A stretch of DNA of 64,000 nucleotides, taken from positions 1 to 64,000 of the forward strand of contig JAIELF010000033.1 in the NCBI GenBank assembly GCA_019753235.1. The letters are read 5' to 3'. How positions within the stretch are numbered: position 1 is the first letter of the stretch; every line of letters starts with the position of its first letter. The stretch is from a bacterium (GTDB lineage: Bacteria > Planctomycetota > Planctomycetia > Kolteriales > Kolteriaceae). Positions 10,931 to 19,859 of the stretch are shown in pieces. Below the pieces are notes generated by a model. That model had not been told where the DNA came from and ran no database searches. It worked only from the letters and a program-made list of their open reading frames with translations. Both the position numbers and the translations under genes were made by a program.

Positions 10931-11410
10931 ATGCCACACCGAACCGCCGATCTCTATGACCGGCTCGCCGACCAGTTGCAGGTGGCCGAGCCGCTCTTTC
11001 GCGATTTCGGGAAACATCGCCAATTTGAAGGAAAAATCGCGACTCTGAAGGTGTTCGAGGACAATTCGCTTGTCCGCACGCGGCTGGAAATCGATTCGCC
11101 CGGGACGGTACTCGTCGTCGACGGCGGCGGCTCGCTTCGCTGCGCGCTCCTAGGTGACCAGCTCGCACAGTTAGCTGTCGACAGACATTTCTCGGGAATT
11201 TTGATTTTCGGATGCATCCGGGATAGTACTATTTTGGCGGGCTTGCCGATCGGCATCAAAGCCCTTGCCACCATCCCCGTCAAAAGCATCAAGAGAGGAG
11301 AAGGACAAGCCGACGTTCCCGTTCGTTTTGCCGGCATCGAATTTCGGCCTGGGGATTACTTTTACGCCGACGACGACGGCATCGTCACCACGAAAACACC
11401 GGTCGCCTGA
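10931..11410 (+). CDS. rraA: RraA family protein (regulator of RNase E / HMG aldolase fold)
   Basis: A 159-residue protein, matching E. coli RraA in length (161). Visible motifs are TADLYDRLAD at the start, LVVDGGGSLRCALLGDQLA, FGCIRDS (the Arg-Asp metal/substrate motif of the fold) and DDDGIVTTK near the end. The family includes RraA, which binds and inhibits RNase E, and class II 4-hydroxy-4-methyl-2-oxoglutarate/4-carboxy-4-hydroxy-2-oxoadipate aldolases, which share the fold. Length and the closing motif favour the RraA branch, but function in planctomycetes is not settled by sequence. It is 27 bases downstream of the GH30 gene, so the two are probably cotranscribed. Confidence 0.85.
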   Translation: MPHRTADLYDRLADQLQVAEPLFRDFGKHRQFEGKIATLKVFEDNSLVRTRLEIDSPGTVLVVDGGGSLRCALLGDQLAQLAVDRHFSGILIFGCIRDSTILAGLPIGIKALATIPVKSIKRGEGQADVPVRFAGIEFRPGDYFYADDDGIVTTKTPVA

Positions 11411-11556
11411 AGGCTCTCAAACCATCCCCGCTCCAAGGTCCCAATCATCTCGTCGGCTTGATGACATTATCGAAAGGTGTACAAAAAATGACCGTTTTGG
11501 ACGAATCATAAAACTGGACATCATAAGGACTTATCGGTATTGTCATGGAGCAATTC

Positions 11557-11586
11557 TTGTCAACAATATGTCACCGAGAATACACT
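11557..11586 (+). promoter_or_regulatory. Candidate sigma70-type promoter of csrA
   Basis: TTGTCA at 11557-11562 and TACACT at 11581-11586 with an 18-bp spacer. Start of transcription would be near 11593, giving a leader of about 59 nt that contains the GGA hairpin and the Shine-Dalgarno. Confidence 0.45.
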
Positions 11587-11603
11587 CTTCCTGTTGAAAG
11601 TTT

Positions 11604-11644
11604 GCCTGGCGGGGACTCGCCGGGCGTGTCTCACACGAAGGGAG
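11604..11644 (+). promoter_or_regulatory. csrA leader: GGA-loop hairpin plus GGA-containing Shine-Dalgarno (putative CsrA autoregulatory site)
   Basis: An 8-bp stem with one G-U pair (11604-11611 with 11618-11625) displays GGGACT in its loop, with GGA at 11613-11615. The ribosome-binding site GAAGGGAG (11637-11644, 7 bases before the ATG) carries a second GGA at 11641-11643. GGA in a hairpin loop plus GGA overlapping the RBS is the known layout of CsrA targets, and 28 nt separates the two. This suggests self-repression of translation. Confidence 0.55.
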
Positions 11645-11651
11645 TAGCACC

Positions 11652-11840
11652 ATGCTCGTTCTCACGCGAAAGCGTCGCCAATCTATTCTCATTGGCGACA
11701 GCATCCGAATCACCATTGTGGACGCAGGTCGTGGCAACGTCCGAGTCGGGGTAGAAGCCCCGAAGGACTTGCACGTCGATCGCGAAGAAGTCCGACAGCG
11801 CTCACGCGAGATGTGTGAATCGCTCCCGGCGGTCAATTAA
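11652..11840 (+). CDS. csrA: Carbon storage regulator CsrA, RNA-binding translational regulator
   Basis: A 62-residue protein of normal CsrA size. It starts with MLVLTRKRRQSILIGDSI, containing the conserved Leu4 and Arg6 of the RNA-binding surface. The second RNA-binding edge is RVGVEAPKDLHVDREEV, where the Arg preceding the EVRQR helix lies close to the position of the key Arg44. CsrA dimers bind GGA motifs in mRNA leaders and change translation or stability. The gene is monocistronic by spacing, with a strong RBS and its own candidate leader hairpin. The FliW antagonist is not encoded nearby. Confidence 0.95.
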   Translation: MLVLTRKRRQSILIGDSIRITIVDAGRGNVRVGVEAPKDLHVDREEVRQRSREMCESLPAVN

Positions 11841-11913
11841 AACCCATTTTTCCTGTTGCAGAAACGGCTTTCTGTTCAGGCGGTGCACGCTCAGGGCCAC
11901 CCCACGCTTTTTA

Positions 11914-11951
11914 TCGCCGACCGGTGACACACTCTTGTCACCGATCGGCGA
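11914..11951. repeat. Long inverted repeat (16-bp stem, one mismatch) after csrA
   Basis: 11914-11929 pairs with 11936-11951 across a 6-nt loop, with a single C-A mismatch. No U-tract follows on either strand in the right direction. It could be a structured 3' end for csrA mRNA, a processing site, or a protein-binding palindrome. Confidence 0.55.
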
Positions 11952-11983
11952 CAATCAAAACGAAACAACCCGCCGAATCGTTA

Positions 11984-12013
11984 CCTCCTCGGAGGCCTCC
12001 GTGAGGGGTTTTT
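11984..12013 (+). terminator. Terminator-like hairpin with T5 run, likely for csrA
   Basis: Overlapping GC-rich pairings in the CCTC/GGAGG/CCTCC/GAGG stretch are followed by GGTTTTTC (T-run 12009-12013) on the plus strand, about 145 bases after the csrA stop. Confidence 0.45.
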
Positions 12014-12326
12014 CAAGGCGAACATCAATAATCCGCATCACTTCAGCTTCTTTTCATTCCGTCATTTCGTTGTAGACGATGTCCCTCTTCCGGAATATTC
12101 GGACAGGGGGTGGTGCGCGCTACGGAATCCCCTTCGCGGGAGCCGATTTAGATACCAACCTACACTTGCGATTATCGAGGCCGGCTTTGTTCCCAGCCAA
12201 AGACGCGAGTGCAGCAGGATGCGGAAAAGCACGGTCAACTCCGCCGAATCCGAAGATTCGGCGATAGGCTGTTCGCTTTCGATGAGACGGACCCGGCCAA
12301 CCTTCACGAACAAGAGTAACGCACCG

Positions 12327-15300
12327 ATGAGCATTCGAGTCGCGATCAGCCACGAAACCACCTATCGCTACGACCGACCTACCGGGCACGCGCCCCATGT
12401 CGTTCGCTTGCGACCTGCTCCCCACACTCGCGCGAAAGTGCAGTCTTATTCATTGAAGATCGATCCCGGCGGGCACTACATCAATTGGCAGCAAGACCCG
12501 TTCGGCAACTACCAAGCTCGCTTGGTGTTTCCTGATCGGATCGGGCACTTGAAGATCGTGACCGATCTGGTTCTCGATCTCGACGTCATCAATCCCTTCG
12601 ATTTCTTTGTCGAACCGTCGGCCGACAAGTTCCCTTTCGAGTACGATTCGATCCTTCGCAAAGAACTTTTGCCTTATTTTGAAGTAACGGAAGCAGGTCC
12701 GCGGCTGAACGAATGGGTTGCTTCGGTCTCTCGCGAACCGGTCAATACGGTCGATTTTCTGGTCGACTTGAACGCTCGTCTGCAAAGGGAGATCTCTTAC
12801 TCGGTCCGAATGGAGCCAGGCATCCAGACTTGCGAAGAGACACTTTCGTCTCGCCGGGGTTCCTGTCGAGATTCGGGCTGGCTGTTGGTGCAGATACTGC
12901 GACACCTCGGTTTGGCGGCTAGATTTGTTTCGGGATACTTGGTTCAGCTTCGCCCCGATGAAAAGCCTATCGAAGGACCGGCAGGCACCGCTCAAGATTT
13001 CACCGATCTTCACGCTTGGACCGAGGTCTATGTCCCTGGTGCCGGCTGGATCGGGCTCGATGCGACCTCCGGTTTGCTGGCGGGCGAGGGACATATTCCA
13101 CTCGCGTGCACTCCAGACCCGGCAAGTGCCGCCCCGATCACGGGCAGCACCGAGACTTGTCATGTCGAATTCGAACATGCTAACAGCGTGCAACGCCTCT
13201 CCGATCCCCCCCGCCCGTCGAAGCCTTATTCAACCGAAGAATGGCAAGCGATCTCGACCCTGGCCGAGCAGGTCGATCAAGATCTGGTGGCTCGTGATGT
13301 TCGGCTGACGCAGGGGGGCGAGCCGACCTTCGTGGGAATCGACAATCGCGATGCGTCCGAATGGAACATTGCCGCTCTCGGCCCGCACAAACGAGAACGG
13401 GCGTATGAACTCCTTCTCCGTCTGCGCGATCATTTGTCGCCAAAGGGGCTGCTCCATTTTGGGCAAGGAAAATGGTATCCCGGAGAGGAACTTCCGCGAT
13501 GGAAGTTCGCTTGTTATTGGCGAATTGATGGCGAACCGATTTGGCAAGATCCTTCGCTGGTCGCGGAAGAAAGCCGACCGACCGGTGCCGGCTTGCCGGA
13601 AGCCGAGCGCTTTGCGAAACGACTCGCGCAGCGTTTGGCGGTATCGCCCGACCATGTCATCCCCGGCCTTGAAGATGCTGTCTACTACCTGTGGAAAGAA
13701 GGGACGTTGCCGATCAATGTTGACCCGATGTCGGCCAACACCAAAGATCCTCTCGAACGGCAACGGCTTCGTCGGCTCCTCGAACGGGGCCTTGATCAGT
13801 CGACCGGATTTGCTCTTCCTTTAGGATGGGATGGGACAAAGTGGTTCTCGCACGCGTGGGAATTTCGTCGAGGCAGGATGTATCTCATTCCAGGCGACTC
13901 GCCGATGGGGTATCGTCTTCCGCTGGATTCGCTTCCGTTCGCGGCACCGAGCGATCTGCCGATCCAAGCGAGCCCCGATAACTTTGATTTTCCCTCGCCG
14001 TTGGGTGATATCCACGGACGCGTCGATCGCCGATTGCAGCAGCCTATCCATCCTGTCGGCACCGCCGAGACCGATCCTCTCTCGAGCAAAACACCGACGC
14101 GCGGTCGCGCGGTTGCGGGCAACGGCCGTTCGACGTCGTCGGCACCTTCTCTATGGTTGTCGCCTGGCGCCTTGACACGAACGGCCCTATGCGTCGAACC
14201 TCGGCAAGGGAATATTCACATCTTCATGCCGCCGCTTAAGACGCTGGAGGCGTACCTCGATCTGGTCGCGACGATCGAAGCGACCGCTAACGATCTTCAG
14301 CTTCCGGTTCTCATCGAGGGTTACGAACCCCCCGAGGATGTTCGCATCGAGAACATCAGCATGTCGCCTGATCCGGGCGTGTTAGAAGTCAACACTCCTC
14401 CCTCGTCGAGATGGGGCCAACTCGTTGACCTGACGGAGACCGTTTACGAGCTAGCCCGGCAATCACGACTGACCACCACGAAGTTTCTCATTGATGGTCG
14501 ACATGTCGGTACCGGCGGCGGAAATCACTTCGTCTTGGGGGGTGCTTGCCCGGCCGACAGCCCGTTCCTGCGCCGCCCCGATCTGATGCAGAGTCTGCTA
14601 GCTTTTTGGCAGAACCATCCATCGCTTTCTTACTTGTTTTCCGGACTATTCATCGGGCCGACCAGTCAATCGCCGCGCGTCGATGAAGCTCGCGACGAAA
14701 ACGTCTACGAACTCGAAACCGCGTTTCGGCAACTCGATTGGCATATGTCCGCCAACCCGTCCTACCAGGCTCCCTGGTTGGTCGACCGGGTCCTGCGGAA
14801 TCATCTCGCGGATCTCACCGGCAACACGCATCGGTCAGAGTTTTGCATCGACAAACTCTTTTCGCCCGATTCTTTCTCAGGTCGGCGAGGCTTGGTCGAG
14901 ATGCGTGGCTTCGAGATGCCCCCGGCTGCACGGATGAGCCTATTGCAACAGCTTCTCATTCGCGCGATGACTTCCCAGTTCTGGAAAACGCCCTATCGCC
15001 AACCGATGGTTCGCTGGGGAACGGAATTACACGATCGCTTCATGTTGCCTCACTATCTCTGGGAAGATTTCAAGGACGTGCTGCTCGAGTTGCAACAGGC
15101 CGGCTACGGGTTTGATCGAGAATGGTTCTTACCCCATTTTGAATTCCGATTCCCGGTTTACGGCACGATCCAGATCGACGACCTGCAAGTCGAGCTTCGA
15201 ATGGCGATGGAACCCTGGAACGTGCTGGGTGAAGAGACGAGCGCGGGGGGAACCTCGCGAGCGGTCGACTCCTCGACTGAGCGTCTCCAAGTAAAGGTGA

Positions 15301-15716
15301 TCGGCATGACCGATCCTCGGCATGTGCTGACCGTCAACGGTCGGCGAATCCCGCTTCGCCCCACTGCCACTCGCGGCAATTTCGTCGGAGGCGTTCGATT
15401 CCGCGCTTGGGAGCTTCCTTCGTCTCTGCATCCGACGGTGCCGATCCACACGCCTTTAGTCTTCGACGTGCACGATACCTGGACCCATCGATCGGTCGGC
15501 GGATGCACCTATCACGTGTATCACCCAGGGGGTCGCGCCCACGAAACGATGCCGGTCAACGAGTACGAAGCAGAAGGACGTCGGCTTTCGCGATTCTGGG
15601 CCTTCGGCCATACGCCCGGCGTATCAACCATCTCTGTCGACGAGAATCACGGCGACATGCCCTGGACGCTCGACCTGCTTCGGCCTCCAGGTCGGCCAAC
15701 GAGTCGGCTGGTGTAG
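12327..15716 (+). CDS. Transglutaminase-like protein with C-terminal DUF2126 domain
   Basis: A 1,129-residue protein from the ATG at 12327, chosen because MSIRVAISHETTYRYDRP is the conserved family start. The N-terminal beta domain (about 1-85) and papain-like transglutaminase core carry a complete triad: Cys180 in RRGSCRDSG, His229 in DLHAWTEVY and Asp245 in GLDATSG. A large DUF2126 region follows, with TQGGEPTFVG, QGKWYPGEELPRW, HVGTGGGNH and RRGLVEMRGFEMPP visible. The family is normally found beside circularly permuted ATP-grasp and alpha-E proteins, exactly as here. It is predicted to make, remove or exchange peptide/amide bonds on an unknown substrate. No signal peptide is seen, so it is probably cytoplasmic. 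Confidence 0.9.
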   Translation: MSIRVAISHETTYRYDRPTGHAPHVVRLRPAPHTRAKVQSYSLKIDPGGHYINWQQDPFGNYQARLVFPDRIGHLKIVTDLVLDLDVINPFDFFVEPSADKFPFEYDSILRKELLPYFEVTEAGPRLNEWVASVSREPVNTVDFLVDLNARLQREISYSVRMEPGIQTCEETLSSRRGSCRDSGWLLVQILRHLGLAARFVSGYLVQLRPDEKPIEGPAGTAQDFTDLHAWTEVYVPGAGWIGLDATSGLLAGEGHIPLACTPDPASAAPITGSTETCHVEFEHANSVQRLSDPPRPSKPYSTEEWQAISTLAEQVDQDLVARDVRLTQGGEPTFVGIDNRDASEWNIAALGPHKRERAYELLLRLRDHLSPKGLLHFGQGKWYPGEELPRWKFACYWRIDGEPIWQDPSLVAEESRPTGAGLPEAERFAKRLAQRLAVSPDHVIPGLEDAVYYLWKEGTLPINVDPMSANTKDPLERQRLRRLLERGLDQSTGFALPLGWDGTKWFSHAWEFRRGRMYLIPGDSPMGYRLPLDSLPFAAPSDLPIQASPDNFDFPSPLGDIHGRVDRRLQQPIHPVGTAETDPLSSKTPTRGRAVAGNGRSTSSAPSLWLSPGALTRTALCVEPRQGNIHIFMPPLKTLEAYLDLVATIEATANDLQLPVLIEGYEPPEDVRIENISMSPDPGVLEVNTPPSSRWGQLVDLTETVYELARQSRLTTTKFLIDGRHVGTGGGNHFVLGGACPADSPFLRRPDLMQSLLAFWQNHPSLSYLFSGLFIGPTSQSPRVDEARDENVYELETAFRQLDWHMSANPSYQAPWLVDRVLRNHLADLTGNTHRSEFCIDKLFSPDSFSGRRGLVEMRGFEMPPAARMSLLQQLLIRAMTSQFWKTPYRQPMVRWGTELHDRFMLPHYLWEDFKDVLLELQQAGYGFDREWFLPHFEFRFPVYGTIQIDDLQVELRMAMEPWNVLGEETSAGGTSRAVDSSTERLQVKVIGMTDPRHVLTVNGRRIPLRPTATRGNFVGGVRFRAWELPSSLHPTVPIHTPLVFDVHDTWTHRSVGGCTYHVYHPGGRAHETMPVNEYEAEGRRLSRFWAFGHTPGVSTISVDENHGDMPWTLDLLRPPGRPTSRLV

Positions 15717-16061
15717 CTCAGGCCGACCCTCTTCGAGATTGGCGGCATGGCGGCTCGACTTGCATATCGCAGTCGAATGGTGGACCATGGATAAACTCGA
15801 ACGATCGGCGAAAGCCCGATCCGAGCCTGCGGACGACCCGACCGATCGAGAGGCAGGCGGATGATATCGTCGATCTGTAGAATCTTCAGAAGAAGAATCG
15901 GCTCGGCAGGGGATTTGCTATCAGAGATGATCGAAACAAGCTCGATTGATCGAGTCCAGAGAAAGTAAGCGTTGCATGCCGGCGCATGGAGGAGATGCTC
16001 AGCCTGGCGGACGGGAAAGGGGGTTTGTCTTTTGGGGCCTGGAGAGCAACAGGGAGAACGG
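15717..16061. other. Intergenic region between DUF2126 and ATP-grasp genes
   Basis: About 345 bases with no supported gene. An in-frame upstream ATG at 15972 exists for the next gene, but its 30-residue extension is atypical and the internal ATG has a better RBS. I see no clear terminator, so the two genes could still be cotranscribed. Confidence 0.5.
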
Positions 16062-18581
16062 ATGATTCAAGACGGCACCCCACATCCTGCTGGGATTCTT
16101 AGCCGCTACACCGCTGCCGCGGGTGTCTTTGACGAATTGTTTCTGCCGACACAGGAGATTCGCCCGCATTGGGCACCTACCGTGTCGGCATTCGAGAAAC
16201 TTGGCTCGGAGGAGCTTGTCCGTTCGGTTAAAGAATCGCGACGAATCCTGCGTGAGAACGGCGTCACCTACAACATCTACAACGAGCCCCACGGGTTCGG
16301 GCGGACTTGGTCCTTTGACCCGATCCCTTTTGTCCTGGACGAGAAAGAATTCGCCCCCCTGGCCCAACAATTGGCCGAGCGAGCTGAGGTCTGGGACCAG
16401 ATTCTTCGCGATCTTTATGGACCGCGTCAACTCATCCTTACCGGCGTCATTCCGCCTGAAATCATTGACGGCGACGCGCGATATCTTCGCCCCTGCCTTG
16501 GGATGCTTCCGCCGACAAAACGCTTTCTGAATACCTACGCCGTCGACGTCGCTCGTAGGCCGACCGGTGAATTTGTCGCGATTGAAGACCGCACGCAAGC
16601 CCCCTCGGGAAGTGGGTACGCGCTTGAAAATCGAATCGTCCAATCTCGACTGTTTCCCGACATGTATCGAGAAACGCACGTCCATCGATTGGCCGTCTAC
16701 TTTCGGTCCGCGATCAACTCGTTGATAGCCGCGGCTGCGGAAACATCGAGCGAACCGAGAATCGTTCTGCTGACGCCGGGACCCAGCAACGAAACCTACT
16801 TCGAGCATTCCTACTTGGCTCACTATTTGGGAATCACGCTCGTCGAGGGGAGCGATCTGATCGTTCATGATCAGAAGGTCTGGCTTCGTTCTTTGGGTGA
16901 AACCGAACAAGTCCATGCCATCGTTCGCCGGGTCGATGACAGCTATTGCGATCCGCTAGAACTGCGCAGCGATTCGCTTCTGGGTGTCCCCGGTTTATTG
17001 TCCGCAATTCGCGCGGGAAACGTCGTGGTGACCAATACTCCCGGAACCGGTATTGCCGAGAGCCCCGCGCTGGCGGCCTACCTGCCCATCATGGCCAGGA
17101 CGATCCTGGGTCGTGACATGGGTATGTCATCGGCTCAAAATTGGTGGTGCGGTATCCCCGAACATCAGAAGTACGTTCTCGACCATCTTGACGACGTGGT
17201 GATTCGGTCGGCCAAGAGCCAAGGGCGAGAAAAACTTCGCTTCCCTGGGCGGATGACCAAAGAGGAACGGGGCAAACTTGCGGAGCAAATTCGTCGCTGG
17301 CCCGAATCGTTTGCCGCTCGCGAGATCATCCCCCTTTCCACCACGCCGGTGATGGTCGCCGACAAACTCGAACCCCGAGAAATGGTCCTTCGAACGTTTC
17401 TTTTTAGCGGGACCGATCGCTACGACGTGATGAAAGGGGGCCTCACTCGCGTCGCCCCCGTGCGCGGCCAAGGGCAAATCTCCAGCCAAGATGGAGGCAT
17501 CAGCAAAGATACTTGGATCCTCTCGACCAGTAAGCCGGTCTTCGTCACGCTATTTCCAGGAACCGGGACGCAAACGGAGATCCGCCGAACCCTCGGCGGC
17601 GACATGGTCACCCGTGTCGCGGAGAATCTTTTTTGGCTCGGTCGCTATGCCGAGCGAACCGAAGGAACGGCCCGGCTACTCCGAAGCGCGGTTCGACGAA
17701 TTCTCGACGCGCGTCGTGCCGACAACGTCGTCTGTCCCCCCGATCTACTCCGAACCGTCACCCAACTGACCACGACGTTTCCAGGCTTCCTGCAAACCCC
17801 CGCGTTACTCGATCATCCCGATGAAGAGTTGATCTCGCTCGTGATGGATAGTGAACGACCGGGTTCACTTGCCTTCAGCATCAAGGGACTTCGCCGAACG
17901 GCACAATCGGCACGCGATCGCGTCTCCGATGATATGTGGCGAATCGTTCACACGCTGGGAGATGGACTGACGACGTCTCGTCATCTTGGGGAAGTGATCG
18001 ATCCGCTGGCAGAAGTCATTCTTCGGCTGTCGGCCGTCGCGGGTCTCGTCTCCGACAGCATGACGCGCGGGCCGGCGTTTTGGTTTCTTGATTTCGGCCG
18101 TCGAGTCGAACGAGCCATCGACACGACATCGTTGCTTCGGTCGGGGCTATTTCATTCCGAAGAGTTTCTCGATCCGATGGCCGAGGCGGTCTTGGAAGTG
18201 ACCGATTCTGTGATGACCTACCGCCGACGGTATAAGGGGCGTCTTCATCCCGGCGGCGTGGTCGATCTTCTTTTGACCGATCCGCATAACCCCCGGAGCG
18301 TCGTCTATCAGCTTCTTCGCATGCGCGAGCTTCTCGCTTGTTTTCCCAGCGAGAGTCAAACGCAAAGCCTCGACGGTGTGCGACAGTTGATGACCCACGC
18401 GCAAGGGACCATCGCGATGACCGACACCGACACGCTCGAAAGGCAACACGACGACGGCACCGTCCTCGCCTCGATCGGCCGATCGCTTTCAATGCTGGAA
18501 TCAAGCTTGCGTGGCATCTCCGATAGCATCTGCCGAAACTACTTCGCTCCACGACCTGCTCCGCGATCGTTGGTCCGCTAG
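16062..18581 (+). CDS. Circularly permuted ATP-grasp fused to alpha-E domain (DUF404/DUF407-DUF403)
   Basis: An 839-residue fusion. The ATG at 16062 is chosen for its AGGGAG ribosome-binding site. Residues about 1-490 match circularly permuted type 2 ATP-grasp proteins: GVTYNIYNEPHG, WSFDPIPFV, LTPGPSNETYFEH, VVTNTPGTGIAESPA and the late MVLRTFLFSG. From about residue 512 (GDMVTRVAENLFWLGRYAERTEG) to the end is an all-helical alpha-E domain. In many genomes these are two separate neighbouring genes. ATP-grasp amidoligases join a carboxylate to an amine with ATP hydrolysis, so this enzyme is inferred to ligate an amino acid or peptide to an unknown acceptor, working with the flanking transglutaminases. 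Confidence 0.9.
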   Translation: MIQDGTPHPAGILSRYTAAAGVFDELFLPTQEIRPHWAPTVSAFEKLGSEELVRSVKESRRILRENGVTYNIYNEPHGFGRTWSFDPIPFVLDEKEFAPLAQQLAERAEVWDQILRDLYGPRQLILTGVIPPEIIDGDARYLRPCLGMLPPTKRFLNTYAVDVARRPTGEFVAIEDRTQAPSGSGYALENRIVQSRLFPDMYRETHVHRLAVYFRSAINSLIAAAAETSSEPRIVLLTPGPSNETYFEHSYLAHYLGITLVEGSDLIVHDQKVWLRSLGETEQVHAIVRRVDDSYCDPLELRSDSLLGVPGLLSAIRAGNVVVTNTPGTGIAESPALAAYLPIMARTILGRDMGMSSAQNWWCGIPEHQKYVLDHLDDVVIRSAKSQGREKLRFPGRMTKEERGKLAEQIRRWPESFAAREIIPLSTTPVMVADKLEPREMVLRTFLFSGTDRYDVMKGGLTRVAPVRGQGQISSQDGGISKDTWILSTSKPVFVTLFPGTGTQTEIRRTLGGDMVTRVAENLFWLGRYAERTEGTARLLRSAVRRILDARRADNVVCPPDLLRTVTQLTTTFPGFLQTPALLDHPDEELISLVMDSERPGSLAFSIKGLRRTAQSARDRVSDDMWRIVHTLGDGLTTSRHLGEVIDPLAEVILRLSAVAGLVSDSMTRGPAFWFLDFGRRVERAIDTTSLLRSGLFHSEEFLDPMAEAVLEVTDSVMTYRRRYKGRLHPGGVVDLLLTDPHNPRSVVYQLLRMRELLACFPSESQTQSLDGVRQLMTHAQGTIAMTDTDTLERQHDDGTVLASIGRSLSMLESSLRGISDSICRNYFAPRPAPRSLVR

Positions 18582-18756
18582 TAGCAACAAGATCTCCGTC
18601 GCCGGTTCAATCTGCTTCCAGAAACAGGCGAGGGCGGATGTCTGAGACATTTTTCGTCCCCGCGCCGGACGCGTGATACAAAGTAAATTGAAACATCGAC
18701 GTAAAGAACTGTTTGCCCGGAGAGGGATCACTCTCCGAGCGGAGGCGTCCTCGGCG

Positions 18757-19656
18757 ATGAGAGTTTATTGCATCGAACATAAGACAACCTATCGCTACGG
18801 CGAGTTGGTCACCGTCTGCCATAATGAAGCGCATTTGCAGCCACGTGAGACACCGACCCAGCGATGTCTTCGCCATGAATTGGTCATCAACCCTTTAGCT
18901 TGCACGATGGTCCGCCGGCAGGATTATTTCGGCAACCCGACACATTACTTTGAAGTGGAAGACGCTCACCAAGAACTCGAAGTCGAATCCTCCAGCACGG
19001 TGGAAGTCTCGCCTTATGTGGTGCGCCTCGACAGGTTATCTCCCCCTTGGGATGATCTGGCCCGACAGATCCACCAATCAACCGATCCCGGGATTATCGA
19101 AGCACGATCCTTCTCGATTGCTTCGCCGCTTGTCGGCTTAGTTAAAGAGATTGATGAGTATGCCAGGATCTCCTTCACGCCAGGCCGACCCGTCCTCGAA
19201 GCTGTGTCCCATTTATGCCGACGAATCTTTGAGGAGTTCTCCTTCGACCCGAAGGCGACCACGGTCTCCACGCCGATCGTGGATGTGTTGCGGCAGCGGA
19301 GCGGCGTCTGTCAGGACTTTGCTCATTTGGCGATCGGTTGCTTACGGCAGGTCGGTTTGCCGGCTCGATATGTGAGTGGCTACATCGAGACAGATCCCCC
19401 CGACGGTGAACAGCGACTGGTCGGGGCCGATGCATCGCATGCCTGGGCAGCGACGTTCGTTCCGGATTTCGGTTGGATCGATTTCGATCCCACGAACAAT
19501 CTTCTCCCGGCCGATCGTCACATCGTGTTGGCGTGGGGACGCGATTACGGCGACGTGACCCCCTTAAAGGGCGTCGTCATCGGTGGCGGCGCGCATCAAT
19601 TGGACGTCGCGGTCGACGTGATCCCTCGGCCACTCGAAGGCTGCGCCTACCCGTGA
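18757..19656 (+). CDS. Transglutaminase family protein (cysteine protease-like), short form
   Basis: A 299-residue protein from the ATG at 18757, preceded by GGAGG. It has an N-terminal beta domain starting RVYCIEHKTTYRYG and a transglutaminase core with Cys185 in SGVCQDFAHLA, His about 228 in ASHAWAA and Asp about 243 in WIDFDPTNN. It is the small partner normally found with ATP-grasp/alpha-E genes. Together with the large transglutaminase upstream, the cluster has two thiol enzymes flanking one amidoligase. These proteins could act as peptidases that undo, or transferases that extend, the ATP-grasp product. No signal peptide is seen. Confidence 0.9.
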   Translation: MRVYCIEHKTTYRYGELVTVCHNEAHLQPRETPTQRCLRHELVINPLACTMVRRQDYFGNPTHYFEVEDAHQELEVESSSTVEVSPYVVRLDRLSPPWDDLARQIHQSTDPGIIEARSFSIASPLVGLVKEIDEYARISFTPGRPVLEAVSHLCRRIFEEFSFDPKATTVSTPIVDVLRQRSGVCQDFAHLAIGCLRQVGLPARYVSGYIETDPPDGEQRLVGADASHAWAATFVPDFGWIDFDPTNNLLPADRHIVLAWGRDYGDVTPLKGVVIGGGAHQLDVAVDVIPRPLEGCAYP

Positions 19657-19691
19657 TGGAATGAGCAGGGTGAATGTTTGGATCGGTTCGA

Positions 19692-19710
19692 CCCAATGCC
19701 ATACATTGGG
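19692..19710. other. Small inverted repeat between the transglutaminase and acylase genes
   Basis: CCCAATG (19692-19698) pairs with CATTGGG (19704-19710) across a 5-nt loop. No T-run follows, so it is not a clear terminator. It may be a leader structure of the following gene. Confidence 0.3.
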
Positions 19711-19859
19711 CGCAGAGACGCATGGTTCACACCCCAGAGTTCGATCGCGACAGGTCGGCTTGAATCGAGGCGAGTTCGCGAGGGGTCCGCGCCACTTCGC
19801 CAGGACAACACCGAAATCGCCGTCGATGAGACTTCACGTTCATGATGGGAGTATCTTTT

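Larger units (their letters stand above)
11841..12326. other. Intergenic region downstream of csrA
   Basis: About 490 bases without a supported gene. In-frame upstream extensions of the next gene exist from 12219 but do not look like conserved protein. It holds a long inverted repeat (11914-11951) and a terminator-like hairpin with a T5 run (11984-12013). Confidence 0.5.
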
